From Natronomonas sp. CBA1123 (GTDB taxonomy: Archaea > Halobacteriota > Halobacteria > Halobacteriales > Haloarculaceae), in the NCBI RefSeq assembly GCF_009741925.1, contig NZ_WPCC01000001.1:124001-188000 (forward strand): a stretch of DNA of 64,000 nucleotides, read 5' to 3'. The notes under the pieces are model-generated. The model made no database searches, had not been told where the DNA came from, and worked only from the letters and a program-made list of their open reading frames with translations. This document shows, piece after piece, positions 9,555 through 18,736 of the stretch (position 1 is the first letter of the stretch; the number at the start of each line of letters is the position of its first letter). Made by a program: the position numbers and the translations under genes.

Positions 9555-10580
9555 ATGAAAAATCTATATTATGCCGCAACACCGTATCATGTTATTCTTT
9601 CCATAGCAATTGCAGAAGAACGTCCGCATCAGAAACATATTCTCTATATCCGATCAGGTAGTGGAGGAATGTCAAAGCTTGTTACGTCTATTAAATCCGA
9701 TATCCCAATTTTCAACAGCGTGATAAAAAAATATGATATCTCTAAAAGAGGCTTAAATCAAAGTCGGCTGCGTAAGGCGCAGGCAGCAGTAGATTTGATA
9801 AAGAGAGTATATAGAGATGATATCGACCGTTTATTCATATTTAATGATATTTCTGGAGACGCACAATCGATTATGTTTTTTTCCCAGATGTCCGCCGAGA
9901 TATGTCATGTTGAGGATGGGTCGGCAGCATATAATAAGTCCTCACGTAACTGGACCATGGATAATATATTGGCTCGAAAACTCCTTTTCGGTCCTTGGTG
10001 GAGGCCGATTAAGGTTCTCGGAACTAGTGGATATGGAGACAAAATCTGGGTTACACATCCAAGCGCGGTTCGGGATGAATTACATCAAATGGAAAAACTC
10101 CAGATCAACCCAGATAATGTACAAAAGCATTCGCAATGGGCGAGACGTTATATAAAAAATACCGGTATTAATACAAAATTGGACACAATATCGACGGTTG
10201 TCTTTCTCCCCCACTCTAGTCTAATTAGTGAAAAAGCACAGTATCTGACAAATATTAAGTCTATTTTAGATAACTATTCGTCAGAAGGAAAAACCGGAAT
10301 AAAGTATCATCCCAGAGAACAGGAAACACCGGGGTTCAATTTCGGTAGCAATACTTTTGAAATCCCAAGAGAAATCCCAGCTGAACTCCTCTACTTGGCT
10401 TCTAATTCTATAGAAACGGTTTTAGGTGATGTATCTACCAGTTTGATATCTGCATTATGGCTACGGAATGACATCAGGGTGATTTCGTATGCTCTTAATC
10501 TAAATGATCACGATGCGAATTTATTCTCAGCATTTGACAAGATTGGGATTACTCTTGTGAGCGGAAGAGATATTGAATAG
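9555..10580 (+). CDS. Sialyltransferase-like (GT52/polysialyltransferase-type) glycosyltransferase, candidate
   Basis: About 341 residues. Starts MKNLYYAATPYHVILSIAIA, a beginning typical of the GT52 and polysialyltransferase clan. Later come CHVEDGSAAY (the D/E-D-G motif of that clan), IKYHPREQ with the conserved HP, and GDVSTSLISALW. I chose the ATG at 9555 because the 9498 start lies inside the previous gene and adds unrelated residues. With a CMP-nonulosonate pathway encoded a few kilobases away, this is the best candidate for the enzyme that places that sugar on the glycan. The DNA is strikingly AT-rich for a haloarchaeon, which suggests horizontal acquisition. Confidence 0.55.
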   Translation: MKNLYYAATPYHVILSIAIAEERPHQKHILYIRSGSGGMSKLVTSIKSDIPIFNSVIKKYDISKRGLNQSRLRKAQAAVDLIKRVYRDDIDRLFIFNDISGDAQSIMFFSQMSAEICHVEDGSAAYNKSSRNWTMDNILARKLLFGPWWRPIKVLGTSGYGDKIWVTHPSAVRDELHQMEKLQINPDNVQKHSQWARRYIKNTGINTKLDTISTVVFLPHSSLISEKAQYLTNIKSILDNYSSEGKTGIKYHPREQETPGFNFGSNTFEIPREIPAELLYLASNSIETVLGDVSTSLISALWLRNDIRVISYALNLNDHDANLFSAFDKIGITLVSGRDIE

Positions 10581-10591
10581 TTCAGCCAAAT

Positions 10592-11893
10592 CTACTCTTG
10601 CGTGAGTAAGAACGTATTCTCCAATTGAAGGAACCTATTAATATTAATTCCGACATTGGGTACAAACTGAGAAAACAGTTCAATTTGAGACTCAATCTCA
10701 TTCGTTGGAGTGTAGGGGAAGGCCTGATTTGAGTAGCTCCAATGTTCCTGCAAGTTCGTCTTCCTTATTCGAGTTATATTTTCATCCCCAAATAGACGAA
10801 TTGAAATTCTCTTCGCACGTGTTCTAAGTTCCGGGATATAATTTTCAGAGTTACTACTGTTATCAATGTTGGATATTTCTCGACATATACGGTCTACAGC
10901 GGGGGGCTTTGTGTTGATATACTTATTTAGGTACTCTTCATCAGCTGCCTCTAATTGGTATGTCTTCCCTGCTTTGTCTTTAACCAATTCAATTAACTTT
11001 TTCTGTGAATCGACAGAAATACTGACCCTATTTGGAAGATCCATGTCGTATTTGGTAGATTTTGGCTTATAAGCAAAGGTCTGAACACCCATAAGTGAGG
11101 ATTCAATACCAGTTGTGCAACTGTTATGTATAACTGCTTCGGATCCTAAAATCCATTTTCTAACATTTCCTACATATTCCACATACACTCCGTCTATGTT
11201 TGAAAAATGGTTTTTATATGTTTTGTAATTCTCTGATGGGTGAGGTCGGATAATCACGTTAAATTTTGTCTCTTTCGATAACTCTTCTGCGAGGTCAGCA
11301 AATCGGGATGCTCGATATATATCCCAATCACCTCTTGAGACTACTTTTTGAGGCACCTTATTGATATCTTTAGGCTCGTCTCCTTCGTAATTACCGATTG
11401 AAAAATTCGTGTTGATTAATATATAATCTCCGAATTTTTCCTTAAGATTTTCTGCATCATCTTTATATATGGTTCTTAATGGCTCGTATAACAAATCGAA
11501 TCGAGGGTTTCCAGTAATTGTTAGTTTCGTATTTTTAGTGGTGTTTTCTTTTAGCATGTGTTTTACTTTCTCCCCCCAACAAAAAACATGATTTACGTTT
11601 TCTACGATGGATGGATACACTCTTTGAACATATTCCTCGTCCTCCTGAAAAACGCCTCCTTCGGTATCTAAATATATTGTATATATCCCGAGGTTTCGGT
11701 ACTGCTCAAGCCTCCGCGGCTTAAACGCACTAGTGAATATCATTACATCTGGCTTAGTAACATCAGGGCTAGGATAGACGGATGTACCCTTCCCTACCAC
11801 GACTTCATGTCCTTTATTCAATAAATTTAGGGCGAGCCATAGTTTTCCGTTGAGCTCTCGTGACTTGATTTCAACCGGTAGACAAACTCTCAT
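10592..11893 (-). CDS. Surface carbohydrate biosynthesis protein (TIGR04396-like)
   Basis: Starts MRVCLPVEIKSRELNGKLWL, the characteristic opening of this GT-B-like family. I therefore chose the ATG at 11893 rather than the frame's earlier ATG at 11965. Other family marks are FTSAFKPRRLEQY, VNHVFCWGE, NPRFDLL, IIRPHPSE and HNSCTTGIESSLMG, the last resembling nucleotide-sugar or glycerophosphate transferase pockets. Length is about 433 residues. It is convergent with the sialyltransferase-like gene, only 11 bp apart, and shares its AT-rich composition. The reaction catalysed is unknown. Confidence 0.7.
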   Translation of the reverse strand: MRVCLPVEIKSRELNGKLWLALNLLNKGHEVVVGKGTSVYPSPDVTKPDVMIFTSAFKPRRLEQYRNLGIYTIYLDTEGGVFQEDEEYVQRVYPSIVENVNHVFCWGEKVKHMLKENTTKNTKLTITGNPRFDLLYEPLRTIYKDDAENLKEKFGDYILINTNFSIGNYEGDEPKDINKVPQKVVSRGDWDIYRASRFADLAEELSKETKFNVIIRPHPSENYKTYKNHFSNIDGVYVEYVGNVRKWILGSEAVIHNSCTTGIESSLMGVQTFAYKPKSTKYDMDLPNRVSISVDSQKKLIELVKDKAGKTYQLEAADEEYLNKYINTKPPAVDRICREISNIDNSSNSENYIPELRTRAKRISIRLFGDENITRIRKTNLQEHWSYSNQAFPYTPTNEIESQIELFSQFVPNVGININRFLQLENTFLLTQE

Positions 11894-11997
11894 GGCTTCG
11901 TTTATTGACTCAAAAGAGATTACACTTTTGTTATGCGAATCTCGTATCAGTAATGAAAGTCCCAAATACTTGTGAAATGAAGTGATAGCATCACACT

Positions 11998-12744
11998 ATG
12001 AAAACCATTGTAGCAAACATTCAGGCTCGAATGGGCTCAACCCGCCTTCCGGGAAAGATTATGCTCCCGCTCGGAAAGGAACATATTCTAACCCACGATA
12101 TACAACGAGTGAATAGGTCTGAATTAGTTGACCACACGATAGTAGCAACCTCAGACAAGACCCCCGATGATATCGTAGATCGATATAGCCGTCGCGGTGG
12201 AGCAGACGTTTTCCGTGGCAGCGAGTCGGACGTGCTCGACAGGATGTTCAAGGCTGCAAAGCAGGCTAATGCAGACGTAGTTGTCAGAATCACCAGTGAT
12301 TGTCCGCTCATCTCTCCAGAAACCATTGACGCCGTTATCGAACAACTCCTCGAAACGGATGCCGATTACAGCGCGAATATCCTTGATCGGACGTTTCCAC
12401 GCGGTCTCGACGTGGAGGCGTTCACGTTCGAGAGTTTCGAACAGGTACACCGGGACGCAACTGATCTATCACATCGAGAACACGTGACACCCTATTACCG
12501 AGAGAACCCGGAGAAGTTTGAGTTGGTCAATGTCACGTCCAACCAGGTATTCGACGAACCATGGATGCAGGACCGTACCGACCTCCGGCTGACACTAGAT
12601 GAGGCCGACGATTATGAAGTGCTCCGTGAGATATACGAAAACGTCTCGTATGAGGGCATACTCGATATCCGAGATGCCGTTCGATATGTCGATAAACACG
12701 ATTTAATGGCCCTCAACACGGACGTTTCACAGAAATCCACCTGA
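11998..12744 (+). CDS. SpsF-type cytidylyltransferase (CMP-nonulosonate activation, candidate)
   Basis: A 248-residue nucleotidyltransferase. The N-terminal nucleotide loop is IQARMGSTRLPGKIMLPLG (family pattern xRxxSxRLPGK). It is followed by RITSDCPLISPETIDAVI with the metal-binding aspartate, FPRGLDVEAF and RLTLDEADDYE. This matches the SpsF/CMP-NeuA-like group. In this context it probably activates the nonulosonic acid made by the neighbouring genes to its CMP form. Its stop overlaps the ATG of the PseG-like gene by one base, so the genes are translationally coupled. Confidence 0.75.
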   Translation: MKTIVANIQARMGSTRLPGKIMLPLGKEHILTHDIQRVNRSELVDHTIVATSDKTPDDIVDRYSRRGGADVFRGSESDVLDRMFKAAKQANADVVVRITSDCPLISPETIDAVIEQLLETDADYSANILDRTFPRGLDVEAFTFESFEQVHRDATDLSHREHVTPYYRENPEKFELVNVTSNQVFDEPWMQDRTDLRLTLDEADDYEVLREIYENVSYEGILDIRDAVRYVDKHDLMALNTDVSQKST

Positions 12745-13763
12745 TGCACGTAACGATTCGAGCAGACGGTGGCCCAGAGATTGGCTACGGCCATCTCATA
12801 CGCTCTAGTGCGCTCGCTGAGGAACTTCTCACTAGAGGTCATACCGTCAGCTACGTTACGACGACGCCGGAGCATGCTGCTGAGGTCTGCCCGGATGCTG
12901 CTGAGATTACGCAGTTACCCTCACGAACCGACGTCGAACCCTTCGTTGAGTGGCTTGATAGTACCGATGTCGATTTTGTATTCACCGATGCGTACCCTGT
13001 AGATACCGAGTATCAGCGAACTGTTCGAGATCATACTCCTCTCGCTGTTCTCCAAGACGATGCTCGACATACTGTCTGCGCTGATGTCTTCGTCAATGGA
13101 AACCTCTATGCTGAAAAACTCGATTACCACTGCATCGACTCTGCTCTCCGCAAGTGTCTCGGTCCCTCGTATCTACTGTTGCGCCGTGAAGTGAGTGAGC
13201 TAGCCGAACAAAACCCTCCGTGGCATGAAGAGCCCGAACGGGCGATTGTGACGATGGGCGGTAGTGATACAGCCAATCTAACTCCCAAGATACTACGGGC
13301 GTTCGACGGACGAGATTTCCGAGTCGATGCAATCGTTGGGCCAGGATTCTCAGAACGGCAGGAACAAGAAATCCGACAGACTGCGAATGAGGTTTCCACC
13401 GAAGTGGCCATTGTTAGGAACCCTGAAGACCTCTACAAACGCATGTTTGCGGCCGACTTCGCAGTTAGCACGTCCAGTAGTACGACGTACGAATTACTCG
13501 CACTCGGTACGCCGATTATCAGCTGTCCTGTCGCTTCAAATCAGGAACTGATTGCATCGGTGCTGCAAGAGAGAAACCTCGCGACAGTCCTTGAGGCCGA
13601 CTGTCCAGCCGCCTCGTTTAGAGATGCTATCGAACTTTATCTCAATCAGTCAGTACTCCGGAAAGAACGCCGTCGAACTGGTCGGGATCTCGTCGACGGA
13701 AAAGGAGCGACGCGCGTCTGCGAGGAACTACTATCATACTCGAACCAGAACATTGAGCCATGA
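12744..13763 (+). CDS. PseG-like UDP-sugar hydrolase
   Basis: A 339-residue GT-B-like hydrolase. IRADGGPEIGYGHLIRSSAL is the PseG signature (G-x-GH-x2-R), and VTMGGSDTANLTPKILRA and STSSSTTYELLALGTPIIS mark the second domain. PseG removes UDP from UDP-2,4-diacylamido-trideoxy sugars in pseudaminic acid synthesis. It overlaps the cytidylyltransferase by 1 bp and the formyltransferase by 4 bp, forming a tight three-gene operon. Its presence, instead of a NeuC-like hydrolysing epimerase, points to a pseudaminic-type route. Confidence 0.8.
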   Translation: MHVTIRADGGPEIGYGHLIRSSALAEELLTRGHTVSYVTTTPEHAAEVCPDAAEITQLPSRTDVEPFVEWLDSTDVDFVFTDAYPVDTEYQRTVRDHTPLAVLQDDARHTVCADVFVNGNLYAEKLDYHCIDSALRKCLGPSYLLLRREVSELAEQNPPWHEEPERAIVTMGGSDTANLTPKILRAFDGRDFRVDAIVGPGFSERQEQEIRQTANEVSTEVAIVRNPEDLYKRMFAADFAVSTSSSTTYELLALGTPIISCPVASNQELIASVLQERNLATVLEADCPAASFRDAIELYLNQSVLRKERRRTGRDLVDGKGATRVCEELLSYSNQNIEP

Positions 13764-14437
13764 CCCACGACTGCGACGTAATCTTCCTCGGCATAAACGA
13801 CGCTGGAATGCGCGTCTACGAGTGGCTCTGTGAGCAGGACGACATTTTTGTCCACTCACTTTTGACGACCAGAGAGCAACTGTCTGTCGTTGAATCCGTC
13901 AAGCCGGATTACCTCGTTTCGTGTGGCTACCGCCATATAGTTCCCGAGGAGGTTCTCAGCATCCCTTCGGAGGGTTGTCTTAATCTCCATCCCGCATATC
14001 TCCCGTATAATCGGGGCGCGAATCCGAACGTCTGGAGTATCGTTGATGGAACCCCGGCCGGTGTCACCCTTCACTATATGGACCCTGGAATCGATACCGG
14101 CAATATCATCGCTCGGCGGACAGTCGAGACTGATTTTTCGGACACGGGAAAGGACCTCTACGAACGACTTGGAGACGCTCAGGTAGAGTTGTTTCAGGAC
14201 GTGTGGCCAGACATTGTTGAAAAGAACGTCGACGTAATTGAGCAGGATGCAGACGCGGGTACGTATCACGAGACGAGCGATTTCAAAGACCTCTGTCACC
14301 TTGACCCACATGAGGAGGTCAAGGTAAAGGAGTTGCTGAATCGACTTCGAGCCTTGACTTTTCCACCGTATGATAACGCCGAGATCGAAATCGATGGCGA
14401 TACCTACTACATCGAAATCGACATCGAGAGGGCGTAA
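13760..14437 (+). CDS. Sugar N-formyltransferase family protein
   Basis: 225 residues with the formyltransferase core: VSCGYRHIVPEEVL, then NLHPAYLPYNRGANPNVWSI, in which N, H and the later D of YMDPGIDTGNI are the catalytic triad of 10-formyl-THF-dependent formyltransferases. It lacks the C-terminal domain of methionyl-tRNA formyltransferase, so a sugar amine is the likelier acceptor. It occupies the place where an acetyltransferase (PseH/LegH) would be expected in a nonulosonic acid operon. The inferred product is an N-formylated sialic-acid-like sugar. It overlaps pseG by ATGA. Confidence 0.75.
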   Translation: MTHDCDVIFLGINDAGMRVYEWLCEQDDIFVHSLLTTREQLSVVESVKPDYLVSCGYRHIVPEEVLSIPSEGCLNLHPAYLPYNRGANPNVWSIVDGTPAGVTLHYMDPGIDTGNIIARRTVETDFSDTGKDLYERLGDAQVELFQDVWPDIVEKNVDVIEQDADAGTYHETSDFKDLCHLDPHEEVKVKELLNRLRALTFPPYDNAEIEIDGDTYYIEIDIERA

Positions 14438-15487
14438 TCAGTCTTCGACATCGGACCACTGAATCCCCTTTCCTTTCGTTATTTTGCGCACCGTTGTCGC
14501 GCCGAGTAACTCTTCGTAGAACTTGGGGGGGAGTCCGGTTTCACGTTCGCCGGGACGAAGTATCTTGAGATGGTCTTCGGTTAACGTCTCTCCTTTCTCA
14601 ATATCAGTCGCTGCGTGAATCGCCCGACGGGCCTTTTCGTAGAGTTCTTCCTCCACATCGAGGACTCGCTTTTCGCCCGTTCCAAGTGCCGTCACCGTCT
14701 TTCGAATTGCTGTCACCATCCGGTCAAGCTGGTCGGGCTCCAGCGCGAATTCGTGGTCCGGCCCCTCCATCGACTTATCGAGTGTGAAGTGCTTCTCGAC
14801 GATGCTCGCCCCGAGTGCGACGGCTGTACTTGGAGCTGTTACGGGGTCGAGTGTGTGGTCCGAAAGGCCCGACGGATAGCCGAATTCTTCCTGTAGCGTT
14901 CGGACCACCTGAACGTTAATTTCCGACAAGGGTGTCGGATATGCGGCAACACACTGAAGCAAAGCGAGGTCATCAGCTCCGGCTTCCTCCAGAACGTCCA
15001 CGGATTCTCGCACCTCCCCAAATTCGTGAGCGCCTGTGGACATGATAATCGGCTTGTCGGTTCCAGCCAAGTGCTGCAGGAACGGGTGGTGGCTGCTCGT
15101 GTAGCTCGCCACCTTCCAAGCAGGCACATACTCATCCAACTCCTCGGCAGAGCGCTCGTCGAACGGCGTAGACATAAAGTAGATGTCTCGCTGGCGGCAG
15201 TAGTCGTGGAGTTCTGGAATCCACTCGTAGGGCATCTCCATAGACTCAATAATCTCGTAGATTGTACGGTCGTCATTGAGGTATTCAACCTCTCCGCTAT
15301 CTTCTACGTACAAGTCCTCGGCACGAAACGTCTGGAATTTCACCGCATCCCCTCCGGCATCGGCGGCGACATCAATCAGTTCCTTGGCAATTTCCAAGTC
15401 ACCGTTGTGATTCGACCCCGCCTCAGCGATGACGAACGTCGACTCGTCGGGACCTACTGGCCGGTCGCCAATATAGAATTCAGCCAT
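14438..15487 (-). CDS. Nonulosonic acid synthase (NeuB/PseI/LegI family)
   Basis: 349 residues in two domains. The TIM barrel starts at FVIAEAGSNHNGDLEIAKEL and has GGDAVKFQTF, STPFDERSAEEL, IIMSTGAHEFGEV, GLSDHTLD and VEKHFTLDKSMEGPDHEFAL. The C-terminal antifreeze-like (SAF) domain has RRAIHAATDIEKGETLTED. The enzyme condenses PEP with a 2,4-diacylamino hexose or N-acyl mannosamine. It is convergent with the formyltransferase: the two stop codons abut. Sequence alone does not separate pseudaminate from legionaminate synthase. Confidence 0.85.
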   Translation of the reverse strand: MAEFYIGDRPVGPDESTFVIAEAGSNHNGDLEIAKELIDVAADAGGDAVKFQTFRAEDLYVEDSGEVEYLNDDRTIYEIIESMEMPYEWIPELHDYCRQRDIYFMSTPFDERSAEELDEYVPAWKVASYTSSHHPFLQHLAGTDKPIIMSTGAHEFGEVRESVDVLEEAGADDLALLQCVAAYPTPLSEINVQVVRTLQEEFGYPSGLSDHTLDPVTAPSTAVALGASIVEKHFTLDKSMEGPDHEFALEPDQLDRMVTAIRKTVTALGTGEKRVLDVEEELYEKARRAIHAATDIEKGETLTEDHLKILRPGERETGLPPKFYEELLGATTVRKITKGKGIQWSDVED

Positions 15488-15531
15488 ACCAACACTCGGG
15501 ATGTGCCGAGAGATAAATCCTCTTTCTGCTG

Positions 15532-16718
15532 TCAGGCGTGATGCGCCCGCAGGCGCTCGATTGCTTGAATCACGTCTGTCACGTCATCACCGTCCATCTC
15601 AGGATGCAGTGGCAAACTAACTAGACCGTCGTACACTCGCTCGGCTTTGGGGAACATGCCTTGTTCATAGCCGAACTCCTTTTGCAAAAGCGGGTGGTAA
15701 TGTAATGGCACGTAGTGGACCTGCACACCGATATTCTCCGCGTGCAACGCGTTTACGAACTCCTCTCGGTCGCAGCCGAATTCATCTCGAATCTCGACCG
15801 CATAGAGATGGTACATCGGGTCGGAATTGACCGGTTTCGGTGGGGTCCGAATACCAGCTACGTCTTCGAAGGCCTCGTTATATCGAGCGATAATCTCGTC
15901 ACGGCGTTCTTTGAATTCGTCCAACCGATCGAGTTGCGCGAGTCCGAGCGCGGCTTGCAGATCGGTCACATTGTAGTTGTAGCCGACGCCCTCGGCTACC
16001 TGATACCACGGCTCCGATTCGTGCCCCTCTGGCTCGTAGTTCATGTCGAACGACCGGAGTCGCCGAACCCGCTTTGCCAGTTCATCGTCGTCGGTGACGA
16101 CCATCCCGCCCTCGCCGGTCGTGATGTTCTTGACGGGATGGAAACTGAACACAGCCATATCTCGCTGGGCGCCGATTGGCTCGCCTTGCCAATGCCCGCC
16201 AAAGGCGTGGCAGGCGTCCCAAATAATCGTCAGATCGTGCTCGTCGGCGATTACCAGTAGTTCCTCGATATCAGCCGGATGGCCTCCATAATGCATCGGA
16301 ATCAACCCGGTGGTATCGTCGGTTATCTGCTGTAGGACCGCATCCGGGTCGAGCGTTCGGCGATGTGGGTCAATTTCGGCTAGGACCGGTGTCGCTCCAC
16401 AATAAGTCGCGGCGTGGGCCGTCGAGACGAACGTCAGCGGTGTGGTAACGACCTCATCGCCCGATTCGAATCCCGCCGCTCGCCCGGCAAGATGGAGTGC
16501 CGTCGTACCCGATGTAGTCGCGATGGCATGGTCGACGCCGACGAACTCGGCCACCCGCTCCTCGAACTCGTCGACCGTCGGACCACGGGTGATGTAGTCG
16601 CCTTCGAGGGACTCCAGCACGGCCTGCTTTTCTGTTTTAGAGATGCTCTGCCCCCGTATCCCAACACGTCCTCACGGATTGGTTCACCCCCGTATTTTGC
16701 AGGCGTCTCGTCGGTCAT
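15532..16718 (-). pseudogene. DegT/PseC-type PLP aminotransferase, frameshifted near the N-terminus
   Basis: The main frame runs from VLESLEGDYITRGPTVDEF to the end, with the fold-I aminotransferase motifs SGTTALHLAG, WDACHAFGG and FHPVKNITTGEGGM carrying the PLP lysine. The true N-terminus (MTDETPAKYGGEPIREDVLG, ATG at 16718) is in another frame. They join if the G5 run on the coding strand (C5 at 16651-16655) is read as G6, giving GYGGQSISKTEKQAVLESL. The ATG overlaps the stop of the SDR gene by 4 bp. The enzyme would aminate the 4-keto sugar made by the dehydratase. The fault is a sequencing indel or a recent mutation. Confidence 0.8.
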
Positions 16719-17668
16719 GCTGTCTCCTGTTGTTCCTTGAGCCACTCGCGGAGCCGTCCAACGCCTTCCTCAAGGGAAACTTCCGGTTCCCAGCCCAACA
16801 GCTCGTTTGCCTTCTCGGGATTACAGAGAAGCTTCTGGACCTCGCTTTGAGGGTGATGGTGTTCGACGTGGTTGATTTCGGTTCCCTCTGTGGCAATCAA
16901 CTTGGCCAACTCGTTGATCGAAATATCCGAACCGGTACCGGCGTTGATGACTTCACCGATGGCCGCGTTGGAGAACGTCCCATCCACGATGAACCGCGCA
17001 CAGTCGGTCACGTACATGAGATCCCGCGTCTGGGTGCCGTCGCCGAATATCTTCAGTGGCTCACCCTGAATGTCCCGATTTGTAAAGATGGAAACCACAC
17101 CACCGGCCATCCCGGTCTTCTGGAATGGGCCGTAGGTGTTGAACGGACGAAGTATCTTCACCGGCAGGTCGTAGCCGTGGTAGTAGCTTTCCGCGAGATT
17201 CTCCGCTGCGAGCTTCGTTCCGGCATATGGAGACGCCGGTTTTACTGGGTGATCTTCGTCGATGCCCTCCTCGGAATCGACCATGTCGTACACCATGCAG
17301 GTGCCGACGAGGCCAAGCCGTGTCTCAGTCGCTCGACACGCCTCAAGGACCCGCTCGGTCCCGACGATGTTCGATTCGAAATGGGTACGCGGTTCATCCA
17401 GACTCTCCTGGACGTCTATTTCGGCCGCCAGATGGATGCAGGCATCAGTGTCATCGTCTATGAGTTCCTCGACGGTTTCTCGACCGGCGACGTCACCAAC
17501 GGTCAGTTCAAATTCCTCTGCGGACTCGAATTCGGCGACGTTCCGCCGTGATCCATTCGAGAGGTCGTCGAGGCCGCGAACCGTATACCCGCGGTCCAAG
17601 AGTTCGCTGACGACCCATCGGCCGATGAACCCCGCTGCGCCAGTTACCGCAACTGTTCCTCGTGTCAT
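16715..17668 (-). CDS. Extended SDR sugar-nucleotide epimerase/dehydratase
   Basis: 317 residues. NAD-binding GAAGFIGRW at the N-terminus, DDLSNGSRRN after beta-2, HLAAEIDVQES, and the catalytic SPYAGTKLAAEN with Tyr-x3-Lys. RPFNTYGPFQ and GDGTQTRDLMYV are typical of UDP-glucose epimerase/4,6-dehydratase relatives. It overlaps its neighbours by 4 bp on each side, so it belongs to the nonulosonate operon. It could be the LegB-like dehydratase or an epimerase that sets stereochemistry. Substrate unknown. Confidence 0.8.
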   Translation of the reverse strand: MTRGTVAVTGAAGFIGRWVVSELLDRGYTVRGLDDLSNGSRRNVAEFESAEEFELTVGDVAGRETVEELIDDDTDACIHLAAEIDVQESLDEPRTHFESNIVGTERVLEACRATETRLGLVGTCMVYDMVDSEEGIDEDHPVKPASPYAGTKLAAENLAESYYHGYDLPVKILRPFNTYGPFQKTGMAGGVVSIFTNRDIQGEPLKIFGDGTQTRDLMYVTDCARFIVDGTFSNAAIGEVINAGTGSDISINELAKLIATEGTEINHVEHHHPQSEVQKLLCNPEKANELLGWEPEVSLEEGVGRLREWLKEQQETA

Positions 17669-18693
17669 CGTGCAATTCCCTCCTCAAACTCCGTCCGAAG
17701 AAGGTTAATTATTTCTTCACGAGACAACTTCTCGGCGGTTCCAGATGACCGAACGACGTCATTGACTGGTTCGAAGCCTTCGATCCCGTCGTGAGTCAAA
17801 TAGCCGTTCTCTCCCGACTGTTCAGGGTGAATCGCGTACAGAGACTCGTTTTCGACGGTCCGAGGAACCTCTCGTTCAGTCATGATCTCCTCATCGAACG
17901 TTTCCCCAACACGGCGACCGGTAAGCGTAATCTCGATTTCCTCTGAGTCGTAGCCGTTCACGGGGGCAAAGACGTCTATCATCGCCTCGGCCAAGTCTTC
18001 GATTCGCACGGCATCCATCTTGTGAACGAACACCTCCCCGCCCTGCGTGTGCTCCATTGCGTCGATGACCAACTCGGCCACGTCATCGTACGTGAGGAAA
18101 AAGCGGGTCATCTTCGGGTCCGTTAATGTAATCGGTCCTCCCTTCTCGATTTGCTCTTGGAACAGTGGGATTACGGATTGAGAGGAATTCACAACGTTTC
18201 CGAACCGAACTGAGGCGAGTCGGATGTCGTGGCCACCGCTGTACTTGTTGGCCGCTGTTACCAACTTCTCGCCCAGTAGTTTCGTCGTTCCCATCGTGTT
18301 CGCCGGATGGACTGCCTTGTCGCTACTCGTGAACACGAGTTGGTCAACATCGGCATCGATTGAAACATCGATGAGGTTCTGCAAACCCATCACGTTGGTT
18401 TTGACCGCCTCGAATGGGTTGTACTCACAGACATCGACGTGCTTCATCGCGGCAGTATGGATGACGAGGTCGATACCGTCGACGGCGCGCTTCAATCGGT
18501 CCTTGTCACGGACGTCCCCCGCGAGGAACCGACATCGGTCGTCCTGTAGTTCGGTTTTGAGGGCGGCGAGGCCGGGTTCGCTCTGGTCGAAAATTCGAAT
18601 GACGTTCGGATCTCGTTTGAGAAGTCGTCGAACGAGAATCCGGCCGACGGAACCGGCGCCGCCAGTTATGAGGATATTCTTATCTGAAATCAT
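17665..18693 (-). CDS. CapD/PseB-like UDP-HexNAc 4,6-dehydratase
   Basis: 342 residues, short (soluble) form of the CapD/FlaA1 family. NAD-binding GGAGSVGRILVRRLL, KHVDVCEYNPFEAVKTNV, SSDKAVHPANTMGTTK and RFGNVVNSSQSVIPLF are all family landmarks. The position usually held by the catalytic Tyr in SDRs is Met (TMGTTK), as in the CapD/WbpM group. It probably makes the 4-keto-6-deoxy intermediate that the aminotransferase uses. It is the first gene of the operon CapD-like, SDR, aminotransferase on the minus strand. Confidence 0.8.
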   Translation of the reverse strand: MISDKNILITGGAGSVGRILVRRLLKRDPNVIRIFDQSEPGLAALKTELQDDRCRFLAGDVRDKDRLKRAVDGIDLVIHTAAMKHVDVCEYNPFEAVKTNVMGLQNLIDVSIDADVDQLVFTSSDKAVHPANTMGTTKLLGEKLVTAANKYSGGHDIRLASVRFGNVVNSSQSVIPLFQEQIEKGGPITLTDPKMTRFFLTYDDVAELVIDAMEHTQGGEVFVHKMDAVRIEDLAEAMIDVFAPVNGYDSEEIEITLTGRRVGETFDEEIMTEREVPRTVENESLYAIHPEQSGENGYLTHDGIEGFEPVNDVVRSSGTAEKLSREEIINLLRTEFEEGIAR

Positions 18694-18736
18694 TTATTCT
18701 GGGTCTGAAGCTATTGGTAAATAGGTCCGTAATCCG

